Source of the DNA: a virus
Virus record (IMG/VR): IMGVR_UViG_3300005527_000042
Location: 62,001 to 126,000 of that record
Length of the DNA stretch: 64,000 bases
Reading direction: 5' to 3' (one strand)
A program made the position numbers and the translations under genes. Below, piece by piece: positions 34,186 to 42,681 of this stretch. Numbering within the stretch: position 1 is the stretch's first letter; each line of letters starts with the position of its first letter. The notes beneath the pieces are model-generated. The model did not search any database. It was given only the letters and a program-made list of their open reading frames with translations, and had not been told where the DNA came from.

Positions 34186-35174
34186 ACAATTTTTCTAAAT
34201 ATTTCAATGATTCTTTCACAAGAATTACCATCACCAAAAGGACAATCATATTCTGTTTGGAAATCGTTAATAATATCGTAAAAAATACCTTCTAAGTCAA
34301 TGGGTTTTTTACATATAAAAGACGTTTTACCCAAGGACTCAGGTCTCTCAGTTTTTTCTCTACATACAATAACTTTCTTATTTAGGAACGACGCCTCTTC
34401 TTGAACACCCCCACTATCTGAAATTAGTAATTTACAGGATTTGAATTCCTCAATAAATTTATCATGGGTTAATGGTTCAATAACATCAACATGTGTCAAT
34501 ATATGTTTGTGTTTTATGACGTTTGGGTTTGGGTGTATTGGAAGAATGAATTTTAATTCAGGATTATTCTTTGCTAATCGATTGATAACATCAAACCACT
34601 CCGACATCATCTCATGATTCTCTCTTCTATGTAAAGTGATTAAGACTTTATTTTCGTATGTAATATTTTCTTTATTAAGATTATCTAATACGGTATTGCC
34701 AACTACAAAATTTTTACCCTGAACTTTTTCATTTTCTAAGTTCATCTTGTTACTTTCTGTTGGGCAAAGATTATAGTTTGAAATTCTACTAATTAACTGC
34801 CGATACATTTCTTCGGGGTAAGGGTGATTGTAGTCATATGTCCGTAATCCCGCTTCTAAATGAATCACTTCTTTTTTATGGTGTAATCCTATTAGGGATA
34901 ATGAAAGAGCGGTTGCGGTGTCCCCTTGGATAAGTATATGTGTAACCCCTTCCAAAAATTCTTTTTTAAAATTTAAAAATACGGATGACATAATACTATC
35001 CAATCTATTTTCACACGTATCATCAATGGATAATTTATAATCAAAATCACCCAATACAATATCTTTGTGTTGGGTAACATATAAAATTTTATGGGGAATA
35101 CTTTCCCCACACATTTCTATTAATTTTTTTATTTTAATATACTCAGGTCTTGTGCCGTAACAAAATAATATCAT
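34182..35174 (-). CDS. wecB: UDP-GlcNAc 2-epimerase (WecB/NeuC type)
   Basis: This 330-residue enzyme has GTRPEYIKIKKLI at the start, the LIQGDT segment, HLEAGLRT, PEEMYRQLIS, ITLHRRENH, ILPIHPNPNV and ISDSGGVQEEA, all hallmarks of the non-hydrolysing UDP-GlcNAc 2-epimerase. It makes UDP-ManNAc from UDP-GlcNAc. Length is slightly below bacterial WecB (about 375). No UDP-ManNAc dehydrogenase is visible, so ManNAc itself, or a host enzyme, would be used next. Confidence 0.9.
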   Translation of the reverse strand: MILFCYGTRPEYIKIKKLIEMCGESIPHKILYVTQHKDIVLGDFDYKLSIDDTCENRLDSIMSSVFLNFKKEFLEGVTHILIQGDTATALSLSLIGLHHKKEVIHLEAGLRTYDYNHPYPEEMYRQLISRISNYNLCPTESNKMNLENEKVQGKNFVVGNTVLDNLNKENITYENKVLITLHRRENHEMMSEWFDVINRLAKNNPELKFILPIHPNPNVIKHKHILTHVDVIEPLTHDKFIEEFKSCKLLISDSGGVQEEASFLNKKVIVCREKTERPESLGKTSFICKKPIDLEGIFYDIINDFQTEYDCPFGDGNSCERIIEIFRKIV

Positions 35175-35992
35175 ATATAAGTTGAAATGATTTCTAAATT
35201 TTTTAAAGTGTTAGTTTCTAAGAAATCAATTAATTCATCACCTGATAACCTATTAAACCATTCTTCTAAACTTGCACCATAATTTTGTGTCGTTATTACT
35301 TCCAAACCTAAACATTTTGCCTCAACAACCAGTCTACAAAAAGTTTCTCTTGCTATCGGGAAAAACACAATACCTTTACATTTGGCCATATTACTTAAAA
35401 ATTCAACTCTGTCTTTAGATTCTTTAAGAATATGGACCGGTAATTTATTTTCAGAACAATACTTCAGACTACCTTGGGTGTTCTTTATCCAATTATTTGT
35501 ATAGTAAACAGAATATTTGTCGTTTTTAACATTGTTGGATTTATTTAAATTCCTCAATAATTCTAAGTCCTCATTTGACCATATCGAACTATTCAGATTT
35601 ATAAAATTAGCAACAACATCGTTTTTAAGATAAACGTTCATGTGGTCGGTTGTTTGAACAAATACCGCTTTTGCATTCCGGTAAAGAGAATAGTTGGTTC
35701 TTTCCTCAATCGGAATTATGTTGTCGGTATATCTCCATGGGTGTCTACTTGCACATATTTTATAATCGTTTTCAATAATGACGTAGTTCAAATTTTGTAT
35801 TTGATTAACCAAGTTTGGGTTCATCAAAGAAATATTTGATATAATATACAGGGCGTTGTAATCAAATGACTTGACTTGGTTTGAATATTCAAACTCAAGA
35901 TTAAATCTATCAATTAAAACTTGATTCACCCATTCAGAACCACCGTGAGGTACTTCTTTAATGGTAAAATCCGATATAAGTATTTTCCTCAT
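35171..35992 (-). CDS. GT4-like glycosyltransferase (GT-B fold)
   Basis: This 273-residue protein starts with ISDFTIKEVPHGGSEWVNQ, the Gly-rich acceptor-side loop of GT-B transferases, and has IVFFPIARETFCRLVVEAKCLGLEVI near residues 210-235, equivalent to the E-x7-E donor motif. It is shorter than typical GT4 enzymes (about 350-400), so it may be a reduced form. The frame is intact. Confidence 0.7.
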   Translation of the reverse strand: MRKILISDFTIKEVPHGGSEWVNQVLIDRFNLEFEYSNQVKSFDYNALYIISNISLMNPNLVNQIQNLNYVIIENDYKICASRHPWRYTDNIIPIEERTNYSLYRNAKAVFVQTTDHMNVYLKNDVVANFINLNSSIWSNEDLELLRNLNKSNNVKNDKYSVYYTNNWIKNTQGSLKYCSENKLPVHILKESKDRVEFLSNMAKCKGIVFFPIARETFCRLVVEAKCLGLEVITTQNYGASLEEWFNRLSGDELIDFLETNTLKNLEIISTYI

Positions 35993-36711
35993 ATAACTTG
36001 ATAATTTTCTTTTAACATGCTGTCCATGTAATTGAATGGTAAATTAAAATAATGTTCACCGAATTTATGTTGTTTATTGAACGATGACAATCTCTTTGCT
36101 CTTGAAATGTAAATGTTCTTCACGTAGTCTTTACCCAAGAATTTATAGTGAAGAAGTTTTATTTCCCGCTCATCCGAAAATTTACCATCAACAGAATTAA
36201 AACTGTGACCACCAATGCCGTATTTTATATCTAAATCAGGATGAAAAATTATATTTTTACACATTGGTTCATACGTTTGTGAACCTGTTTTAATTTTTGT
36301 TGTAATGAATTCACCGTCGTATATTGGAAATTCAGTACTAACCATGTCGTGACCGTCTATTCTTGGGACGGTTATACCCATTTCTTTGTACTCTTGAAGT
36401 TTATCCATAAGATTTTCATGGTATATAAACTCATCACAGTCACAAACTATAACCCAATCAACACCCTGACCTCTACTTCTTTTTTTATACTCTTCGGATT
36501 TAATGTTTACGTAATTAATTTCATTTATTTCATTACCACTATCCCATTTAATAACCTCAACTTTTGGGTACCTCTTATAAATCTCATCAGAGGAGTCCGT
36601 TGACATATTATCGTATATGAATATTTTTTCACAGATTGTACTATAGTAATCCAATGTGAATGGTAATATTTTTTCTTCATTCCATGACAGTATATGTGCG
36701 TGTATCTTCAT
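35989..36711 (-). CDS. GT2-like glycosyltransferase (Glyco_tranf_2_4 type)
   Basis: This 240-residue protein has HILSWNEEKILPFTLDYY at the N-terminus, IFIYDNMSTDSSDEI and WVIVCDCDEFIY (the DxD), followed by HSFNSVDGKFSD and a Lys-rich helix. These are marks of the glycan transferase group with an SxNE start. It is in the middle of the minus-strand chain with 4-nt overlaps. Substrate unknown. Confidence 0.8.
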   Translation of the reverse strand: MKIHAHILSWNEEKILPFTLDYYSTICEKIFIYDNMSTDSSDEIYKRYPKVEVIKWDSGNEINEINYVNIKSEEYKKRSRGQGVDWVIVCDCDEFIYHENLMDKLQEYKEMGITVPRIDGHDMVSTEFPIYDGEFITTKIKTGSQTYEPMCKNIIFHPDLDIKYGIGGHSFNSVDGKFSDEREIKLLHYKFLGKDYVKNIYISRAKRLSSFNKQHKFGEHYFNLPFNYMDSMLKENYQVI

Positions 36712-36712
36712 T

Positions 36713-37492
36713 TTAAAATATGTTTTTCCAAAGTGTTAATATCTCTTCGTTACTTAATTTAGAAACTTCATTCATAGTCTCTTCATTACCATAAAACTCT
36801 GTACCGGTTAAATAACATTCATCTTTAACCAAACAAGCAACCTCACCCTTTGATGAGTGATATACCTTACCAATCATATCGTACATTTCTTGTTTATTGG
36901 TGGTGTGACCGTAATGAATTACTCTTGGATTCATTAAAGGTTTTACCAATTTGTCAAAATAGTTTTGGTCACCGATGTGACCGAACAAATAGATTTTTTC
37001 ACACCTGTCTTTTAATGCTCTTTGTATTGACACATGGGTCTGTTTTCTGTCTTCAATTGTACCAATAATTCCTGCAATATTTCTTACCAGCTCTTTATTT
37101 GAAATAATTAAATTTTCTTTGATGTTTGGTATTATTACATAATCACCCCTGTAATCCGAGTGATATTTTCGATGCTCTTCATGTAAAAACACGCACAGGT
37201 CCCAATACTGTTTAATTTTACCAACAGGGAACCACCATTTTTCATGACAAGACAAAATAACTTTTTTAACAGGTGGTCTTTCCTGTAGTTGTAAAAAATG
37301 GGTAATTACAATATCATCAGATTCATACTTTAAATCTTTTTCAATGTTCCCTGATTTACATTTGTCTAAATGGTAATTCTGATTACCGTAAAATGTGCAA
37401 TCAATACCATTTTCATTTAAGAAATTTGTTAAGTTTATAAAAAAAGTGGTAGAACCACCTTTTTCTGTAAATCCCGATACAATTTTTATCAT
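36713..37492 (-). CDS. GT4-like glycosyltransferase (GT-B fold)
   Basis: This 259-residue protein starts with IVSGFTEKGGSTTFFINLTNFL (Gly-rich loop) and has AGIIGTIEDRKQTHVSI and IYLFGHIGDQNYF, typical nucleotide-sugar-site segments of GT-B enzymes, then VYHSSKGEVACLVKDECYLTGTEFYG. It lacks the full C-terminal lobe, like its neighbour at 35171. Function otherwise unknown. Confidence 0.65.
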   Translation of the reverse strand: MIKIVSGFTEKGGSTTFFINLTNFLNENGIDCTFYGNQNYHLDKCKSGNIEKDLKYESDDIVITHFLQLQERPPVKKVILSCHEKWWFPVGKIKQYWDLCVFLHEEHRKYHSDYRGDYVIIPNIKENLIISNKELVRNIAGIIGTIEDRKQTHVSIQRALKDRCEKIYLFGHIGDQNYFDKLVKPLMNPRVIHYGHTTNKQEMYDMIGKVYHSSKGEVACLVKDECYLTGTEFYGNEETMNEVSKLSNEEILTLWKNIF

Positions 37493-38946
37493 CTTAATTG
37501 TTTGATATTTTTTCTAATTTCAGGTGAGTTTATGTACTGACCTAAGACTTGTTTTAATTCAACATCAACCTTTTCAAATTTTGATGCCATATCAATCATT
37601 ACCACACTGTTTGTGTCAATGAATGTTTTACGTTTTTTAAGTAAAGTTTTCAACGCAAAATCTAAGTTATAAATTGATGTTTCTAAATTAATATCAAACC
37701 AATCAATCATTTTTAAATTTGTAGATGTAGTGGCAAAAAAGTCACTAATACTACCAAAATTGTTTGGAAAGTGTCCGTGTAAAATATTGAAAAAAGATGA
37801 TTTGTTTTTAAAAATTAAATTGAACTGTTCGTTGTTTTGAACTATATCCAATCCATTTGAAAAAATTGTTCGGTCGTTTTCTAATACTGTAGGAAAGACG
37901 CACCCAAAAGTATTTTTTTCACTCTTAAATATTGAATACATACTTGAGAAAACGTCGTTCAATACGGTAACAGTATCATTACTGAAAAATAACAAATCTG
38001 TTTTTGATTCCATAAACGATTCATCCCATTTCAGTACTGATAAGTTTTTATTTAATGTATCAAAAAAACCCTCGTAAATTTTAATATTTTCAGATTCAAA
38101 TTCTCTAATATTGTCTATATTGGTATCCGTCGAGATGAGTGAAATCTGTAAACTATCAAACACTGGTAATTTTTTTATGTTTTCAAAAAACTGAATTAAA
38201 TTTTCATTATCGTTTGATGTTTGAACTATTAAATTAAATTTATCTTTAAACTGTTTTGGTTTGGTTATGTCATAATCAATTTTTGGTGTTATATTAATTG
38301 GTAGGTTCTCTTTAAATTTTTCAATGTAAAATTCCCTATTCTTTTCCCAAGAATCATTGGTCATTCCGATTGATTTGTGAGTGATTCTTATGTTGTATAT
38401 AACACCGATGTTTACCTCACTTAAGTGATTGCTAGTACAGAATACCATATCATAAAAATGAAAACCCGGTACTGACTCATCAAAAGTGTGTTTTATTCTG
38501 TTTTTGTGGATTCCAATGAATAAACCATCCACTAAACAAACTTCGTGAATTGAATTTGGGATTCCATTTGCATATCTCGATTCCCATTTTTTACCCTCAT
38601 TTTCATGATTAACAATACCAACCATTTTGGTATTATCTGTCCACCACCTACCACTCTCATGAATATTGGTTGTACCGGCAACACCGAGAATCCCGTAGTC
38701 AGATTCTTCAAAATGTTTGACTAATTTTCTACCCCACGAAGTCGTATTAAAGTAAATGTCATCATGACAAAGTACGACAATATCATGAATCGACTCTTGA
38801 ATAATTTCATTGTAAGTTTGTGAAAGACTTTTTTCACCATTGTTTACTTTTTCAATAACTTGAACTTTGGGGTGTCCACAAGTTTTTTTTAAATATTCTT
38901 GAAATTTTGGGTTGGACTCTCTTGTACTGTAACCTATTGTAATCAT
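37489..38946 (-). CDS. Two-domain glycosyltransferase, first gene of the glycan operon
   Basis: This 485-residue protein begins with a GT-A domain containing QTYNEIIQES, IVVLCHDDIYF (DD metal motif), ILGVAGTTNIHESGRWW, LVDGLFIGIHKNR, GFHFYDMVFC and THKSIGMTNDSW. These match a glycosyltransferase group common in Bacteroidetes surface-glycan loci. The C-terminal half (residues about 240-485) looks like a second, divergent GT-A domain (LLFFSNDTVTVL). It leads the cluster; a TATATTAT box lies 25-35 nt upstream on the minus strand. Confidence 0.8.
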   Translation of the reverse strand: MITIGYSTRESNPKFQEYLKKTCGHPKVQVIEKVNNGEKSLSQTYNEIIQESIHDIVVLCHDDIYFNTTSWGRKLVKHFEESDYGILGVAGTTNIHESGRWWTDNTKMVGIVNHENEGKKWESRYANGIPNSIHEVCLVDGLFIGIHKNRIKHTFDESVPGFHFYDMVFCTSNHLSEVNIGVIYNIRITHKSIGMTNDSWEKNREFYIEKFKENLPINITPKIDYDITKPKQFKDKFNLIVQTSNDNENLIQFFENIKKLPVFDSLQISLISTDTNIDNIREFESENIKIYEGFFDTLNKNLSVLKWDESFMESKTDLLFFSNDTVTVLNDVFSSMYSIFKSEKNTFGCVFPTVLENDRTIFSNGLDIVQNNEQFNLIFKNKSSFFNILHGHFPNNFGSISDFFATTSTNLKMIDWFDINLETSIYNLDFALKTLLKKRKTFIDTNSVVMIDMASKFEKVDVELKQVLGQYINSPEIRKNIKQLR

Positions 38947-38970
38947 TTTTTTGTTTTAAAATATTGATGA

Positions 38971-38980
38971 TAATATAAGA
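38971..38980 (-). promoter_or_regulatory. Promoter-like box for the glycan operon
   Basis: On the minus strand the sequence reads TTTCTTATATTATC, with TTTT 20 nt upstream of the TATATTAT. It is an imperfect match to the TTTG-N20-TATATTTK promoters but in the right place to drive the whole cluster. Confidence 0.4.
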
Positions 38981-38995
38981 AATAAAATTCACAAC

Positions 38996-39196
38996 TTAAA
39001 ATTTGGAACCGTTTGGTGCAAGACCGTTGTGATTATCAATTTGTTTTCTAAAATCTTCTCTAGTGTTATATAGGTCAAGAGCTCGGTTTACTAATTTTTG
39101 TAGATTGATTGAACCATCTACACTTTTTATCTTAAATCTTTTATAAACATCATCTATGATGTTAACGCTGGTTAGTTTTGTTTGTTGTTTAGGCAT
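38996..39196 (-). CDS. Ribbon-helix-helix-type DNA-binding protein candidate
   Basis: This 66-residue protein starts MPKQQTKLTSVNIIDDVYKRF, followed by LVNRALDLY, similar to the beta strand plus two helices of RHH repressors. The start at 39196 is preferred over a longer frame because the extra N-terminus is hydrophobic and unrelated. It lies directly upstream of the glycan operon, so it could regulate that operon. Confidence 0.55.
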   Translation of the reverse strand: MPKQQTKLTSVNIIDDVYKRFKIKSVDGSINLQKLVNRALDLYNTREDFRKQIDNHNGLAPNGSKF

Positions 39197-39239
39197 AATA
39201 TAAGTATATAAATTTATATATATTATAAAAGACAAAAAA

Positions 39240-39268
39240 TATCGGACAATTTATTAGACTGTCCGATA
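39240..39268 (-). terminator. Terminator of the small minus-strand gene
   Basis: TATCGGACA (39240-39248) and TGTCCGATA (39260-39268) form a 9-bp stem with an 11-nt loop. On the minus strand the stem is followed by a T-rich run (TATTTTTTG). Confidence 0.7.
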
Positions 39269-39272
39269 CAAT

Positions 39273-39458
39273 TTATTGTCCTTCTGTGTTTTCTTCGTTA
39301 GTTTGATTGTTAATCTCCTCAACCTTTTTTATGATTTGGTCAAGTTGTTGTTCCATAATTGTAATCTCCTGTGGAGGTGTTGAACCACCTTCGGTTAGTT
39401 GAATGTTTACCGTTTGATTACTAACAGGTTGGTTTCTTTTTTTACATCCGCATCCCAT
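39273..39458 (-). CDS. Small Cys-containing protein (MGCGCKK type)
   Basis: A 61-residue protein starting MGCGCKKRNQ, then a Thr/Gln-rich segment and an acidic helical tail. A TATTTATA element ends 15 nt upstream on the minus strand. The CxC plus Lys start resembles the protein at 23507-23671 and may bind metal. Function unknown. Confidence 0.6.
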   Translation of the reverse strand: MGCGCKKRNQPVSNQTVNIQLTEGGSTPPQEITIMEQQLDQIIKKVEEINNQTNEENTEGQ

Positions 39459-39473
39459 GATTTTAAGTTTTTT

Positions 39474-39481
39474 TATAAATA
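39474..39481 (-). promoter_or_regulatory. TATTTATA element (minus strand)
   Basis: The minus strand reads TATTTATA 15 nt before the ATG at 39458, the same distance class as on the plus strand. Confidence 0.35.
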
Positions 39482-39545
39482 TTTTGGTTTATTGTTTTTT
39501 ATTCGTTATCTTTTGTAATAATAATAAATAGAAAACAATTTGTCA

Positions 39546-40394
39546 ATGGAAATGAATAAAATTTATCAGGGTGACTGCTTAGAACTGTTTAAGGAGTTAA
39601 ATGACGGTACTGTAGACCTCTTTGTTACGAGTCCACCGTACAATGTCGGTATTAGTTATGATGTGCACAAAGACGATGCTCCGATGGATGAGTATTTTGA
39701 GTGGTGTAAGAAATGGTTATCCGAAGTTTACCGTACATTAAAAGATGATGGTAGAATTGCCTTGAATATACCATATGAAATAAACGTTAGAGAAAGAGGT
39801 GGGAGAATTTTCTTAGTATCTGAATATTGGCAGATGATGAAAGAGATTGGTTTTGGATTCTTTGGTGTTGTGGACTTAGAGGAGGATTCTCCACACCGTT
39901 CTAAAACAACCGCTTGGGGTTCTTGGATGTCACCATCATCACCATACATATACAATCCAAAAGAATGTGTAATTCTTGCATATAAGAAAGATTACAAAAA
40001 GAAAGAAAAAGGTATATCTCAATGGTCTTATAATCAGATTGAGGTCGAAAACGAGGAAGGTAATTTTAAAAACAAAAGGGTTTATTCAGATAAAGACAAA
40101 AACGAATTCATGGAATTAGTCTTTGGTCAATGGAAATACTTCAACGACACAAAATCTTTAACTAAAGCCACATTCTCCATGGACATCCCAATGAAAGCAA
40201 TAAAAATACTTTCCTATCAAAATGACCTGATTGTTGATTGTTTTTCAGGAAGTGGAACCACCGCTTTGTCAGCTAAGAAGCTGAATAGAAATTATATTGG
40301 TTTTGAGTTATCAGAATCTTACACAAAGATATCTCAACAGAGATTGATTGATTATGATAACCAAAAGAAACAACTGGTAATGTTTGAAGAATAA
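39546..40394 (+). CDS. Site-specific DNA methyltransferase (beta class)
   Basis: This 282-residue enzyme has the catalytic motif TSPPYN near the N-terminus, then a long variable region, and the SAM-binding VDCFSGSGTTALSA followed by RNYIGFELSESY near the C-terminus. That order (motif IV before I) defines the beta class of N4-cytosine or N6-adenine methyltransferases; SPPYN suggests either. The ATG at 39546 is used, with an in-frame TTG at 39540 and ATG at 39552 as alternatives. No restriction partner is adjacent, so genome protection is likely. Confidence 0.85.
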   Translation: MEMNKIYQGDCLELFKELNDGTVDLFVTSPPYNVGISYDVHKDDAPMDEYFEWCKKWLSEVYRTLKDDGRIALNIPYEINVRERGGRIFLVSEYWQMMKEIGFGFFGVVDLEEDSPHRSKTTAWGSWMSPSSPYIYNPKECVILAYKKDYKKKEKGISQWSYNQIEVENEEGNFKNKRVYSDKDKNEFMELVFGQWKYFNDTKSLTKATFSMDIPMKAIKILSYQNDLIVDCFSGSGTTALSAKKLNRNYIGFELSESYTKISQQRLIDYDNQKKQLVMFEE

Positions 40395-40396
40395 AA

Positions 40397-40765
40397 TTAA
40401 CGGACAGGATTCATAGGTGTTCCCAAATACATATTAACTCGGTCACCTTCTTTAAATTTATCAGTAACACCGGCGGGAAACTCAATAACATGGTCACCTA
40501 TGCCGGTGTATCTTTTTGGGTTCAATTCATTTTGACCAGCGGGTTCACAATTTCTATGTATTTTACTGATTCTATTTTTCAATACAAAAACAATATCCAA
40601 AGGTATTAAACAGTTTTTCATCCAAAAAGAATGGTGACCAACACCACCCATATTAAAAACCATACAACCATTTAAATTATCTCTACCCATCATACCTTGA
40701 CTAATTTCTTCAGGTTCGGATAGGTATTCCGCAGGGAACTTTGTATTATTAATAATCACTGACAT
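40397..40765 (-). CDS. DUF192-family protein
   Basis: This 122-residue protein matches DUF192: QGMMGRDNLNGCMVFNM, SFWMKNCLIPLDIVFV and the C-terminal VIEFPAGVTDKF segment. The family is widespread in bacteria and phages and of unknown function. The start at 40765 is preferred because a TATTTATA element lies directly upstream on the minus strand. It converges on the methyltransferase gene with 2 nt between stops. Confidence 0.75.
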   Translation of the reverse strand: MSVIINNTKFPAEYLSEPEEISQGMMGRDNLNGCMVFNMGGVGHHSFWMKNCLIPLDIVFVLKNRISKIHRNCEPAGQNELNPKRYTGIGDHVIEFPAGVTDKFKEGDRVNMYLGTPMNPVR

Positions 40766-40778
40766 ATTTTTATAAATA

Positions 40779-40810
40779 TTTGACTTTATCATATTTGTTT
40801 ACTATATTTT
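40779..40810 (+). promoter_or_regulatory. Bacteroidetes-type promoter for the metabolic operon
   Basis: TTTG (40779-40782), 20 nt, TATATTTT (40803-40810), then the ATG at 40817. It is one of five perfect matches to the pattern and heads the run of genes including glutamine synthetase. Confidence 0.65.
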
Positions 40811-40816
40811 AATATC

Positions 40817-41062
40817 ATGAAAGGACTATTCAACGACCAATTAAATTTTGACAATAATGATGAATTGGAAATGGTTTTAGATAATTTAAACCCACAGATG
40901 GCAATTCAAATTATTGAAATGGGTTTACAACATGGTCATTATTCCGGTGTTTTTAACATGAGGGAAACACACACGTTATATAAAACAATTCAATACTTAA
41001 AAACATATGAATATAAGGACAATAATTTACGTACTGATGATTCTGACGGGAATCATAATTGA
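40817..41062 (+). CDS. Hypothetical protein
   Basis: An 81-residue helical acidic protein with a MAIQIIEMGLQHGHYSG segment. It opens the operon at 40817 and overlaps the next small frame by 26 nt. No known family. Confidence 0.55.
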   Translation: MKGLFNDQLNFDNNDELEMVLDNLNPQMAIQIIEMGLQHGHYSGVFNMRETHTLYKTIQYLKTYEYKDNNLRTDDSDGNHN

Positions 41063-41183
41063 AAAATACGGAATGAACACCAGTAATCCCGAGATTGAAA
41101 AATATTTTGGATTTGGTATAATTTCTCTTGGTTCATTCAATATAGTTTTAGATTATTTAAAAAAGAAAAAAAATGTCAAATAA
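41037..41183 (+). CDS. Tiny membrane protein
   Basis: A 48-residue frame from ATG 41037 (alternative ATG 41073) contains one probable transmembrane helix (FGFGIISLGSFNIVLDYL) and a Lys-rich end. It overlaps both neighbours and fills the gap between them. Plausible but unverified. Confidence 0.4.
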   Translation: MILTGIIIEKYGMNTSNPEIEKYFGFGIISLGSFNIVLDYLKKKKNVK

Positions 41184-41382
41184 AGAAAAGAAATACATCA
41201 CGGATTTTTTTGTAATAAGAAAGAAATACCATTGGTTTCTTTTACCAACTCCCATATTTTACTACCGTAAAGACACGTTTTTTGAAACCGGTGCAACCTC
41301 ACCAAGCTGGGGTTTGGCTTTGAGATTCTTAATTTTTATGGTCGGTATTCAGATACAGAAAAACATATATTATAAAAAATGA
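41173..41382 (+). CDS. Small membrane-associated protein
   Basis: A 69-residue basic protein with one hydrophobic segment (LALRFLIFMVGIQI) and aromatic-rich flanks. Its end overlaps the glutamine synthetase start (ATGA), suggesting coupling. Role unknown. Confidence 0.5.
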   Translation: MSNKEKKYITDFFVIRKKYHWFLLPTPIFYYRKDTFFETGATSPSWGLALRFLIFMVGIQIQKNIYYKK

Positions 41383-42503
41383 AAACAAAAGTAGAATACG
41401 TATGGCTTGATGGGTATTCCCCTGAGCCAAATCTCAGAAGTAAAATAAAAATTGTGGACCTACCGGCACCATTTGAATTGAAACACATCCCCAATTGGGG
41501 GTTTGACGGAAGCTCAACTAAACAAGCGGAAGGTAACTTTTCAGATTGTTATCTTAAGCCAGTAAAATTATATCATACAAATAGTTCACTTGATACAGTA
41601 TATGTATTATGTGAGGTTTTAGATGGTAATAATGAAATTCATCCATCAAATCATAGAGCAAAAGTAGGTGAGGAAGATGTAAATTTTTGGGTTGGATTTG
41701 AACAGGAATATTTTATTCGTTCTTCACATAATAATCCAATTCTTGGATTTGAAAGAAATGGTATCATTGACGGTCAAGGAATTTATTATTGTGGTGTAGG
41801 TGGACATATTGTTGGTCGAAATATTTCTGATGAACATTTGAACATGTGTTTAAAATATGACATCAATGTGGAGGGAACCAATTCAGAGGTTGCATTAGGT
41901 CAATGGGAATACCAAATTTTTGCAACAGGTAAAATTGCCGCTTCTGATGATTTATGGATGAGTAGATATTTTTTACATAAAATTGCTGAGAAATATGGTC
42001 GTTCTATTGAGTTACATCCCAAACCGATGACCCACGGAGAATGGAACGGTTCAGGTTTACATACAAATTTCTCAAATCAAAAAATGAGAGAAGAGGGTGG
42101 TGAACAATACTTCAATGCAATTTTTAGGTCTTTTGAATCAAGAACACAAGAACATATTGACTCTTATGGTTCTGATAACCATTTGAGATTAACAGGTCAT
42201 TTTGAGACACAATCTATTGATAAATTTAGTTGGGGTGTCTCAGACAGAGGTGCATCTATCCGTGTACCAAAATCCGTTGGTGAGACATGGAAGGGTTATC
42301 TTGAAGACAGGAGACCAGCATCACACGCGGACCCATATAAAATCGTTAAAGTGATTAGTGATAGTTTATCATTAGCCGAAGAATTAAATAATGTTCATCA
42401 CATGATGAATGTTGAAATAGACACCGAAAAAATTGTAAATAAATACGGTACACTTTCAGGGGAGGAACTCTTGGAAAGTTATCGAAAAGATGAAGAAGAA
42501 TAA
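41379..42503 (+). CDS. glnA: Glutamine synthetase, class II type
   Basis: This 374-residue enzyme has NWGFDGSSTKQAEG in the N-terminal beta-grasp, the catalytic Glu segment FWVGFEQEYF, EVALGQWEYQIF, EWNGSGLHTNFS (ATP/ammonia region), SDRGASIRVP and EDRRPASHADPYK. These are class II (eukaryote-like) features; Bacteroidetes usually rely on class III, so this is not an obvious host copy. It makes glutamine from glutamate and ammonia, which could feed purine and pyrimidine synthesis in infection. It starts by overlapping the upstream small gene and is followed by a thioesterase operon. Confidence 0.85.
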   Translation: MKTKVEYVWLDGYSPEPNLRSKIKIVDLPAPFELKHIPNWGFDGSSTKQAEGNFSDCYLKPVKLYHTNSSLDTVYVLCEVLDGNNEIHPSNHRAKVGEEDVNFWVGFEQEYFIRSSHNNPILGFERNGIIDGQGIYYCGVGGHIVGRNISDEHLNMCLKYDINVEGTNSEVALGQWEYQIFATGKIAASDDLWMSRYFLHKIAEKYGRSIELHPKPMTHGEWNGSGLHTNFSNQKMREEGGEQYFNAIFRSFESRTQEHIDSYGSDNHLRLTGHFETQSIDKFSWGVSDRGASIRVPKSVGETWKGYLEDRRPASHADPYKIVKVISDSLSLAEELNNVHHMMNVEIDTEKIVNKYGTLSGEELLESYRKDEEE

Positions 42504-42509
42504 AATACC

Positions 42510-42674
42510 ATGGGAAAAAAAGACAAAGAACATAGAAAAAAAGTTCAAGCTCGTAATCAAAGATTAAAGAGAGAAGAGTCCACATTGATGAATTTATTTA
42601 AGAAAATGCAAGAGACTAAAAATTCTGAATCAATAAATCAAGAATCGGAATCAAATAAAAATCAAGAAATATAA
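42510..42674 (+). CDS. Small charged protein
   Basis: A 54-residue Lys/Glu/Asn-rich protein (MGKKDKEHRKKVQARNQR...), intact ATG and TAA, 6 nt after the synthetase stop. Composition suggests a disordered nucleic-acid-binding peptide, but the function is unknown. Confidence 0.5.
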   Translation: MGKKDKEHRKKVQARNQRLKREESTLMNLFKKMQETKNSESINQESESNKNQEI

Positions 42675-42681
42675 ATTAATT

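Noticed and set aside
26837-38946. Host capsule locus (host contamination)
   Set aside because: The cluster is flanked directly by phage-type genes with the same base composition and a shared bidirectional terminator, and genes overlap in phage style; contamination would need a chimeric assembly.
39540-39545. TTG start for the beta-class methyltransferase
   Set aside because: ATG codons at 39546 and 39552 follow immediately; the TTG adds only two residues with no supporting signal.
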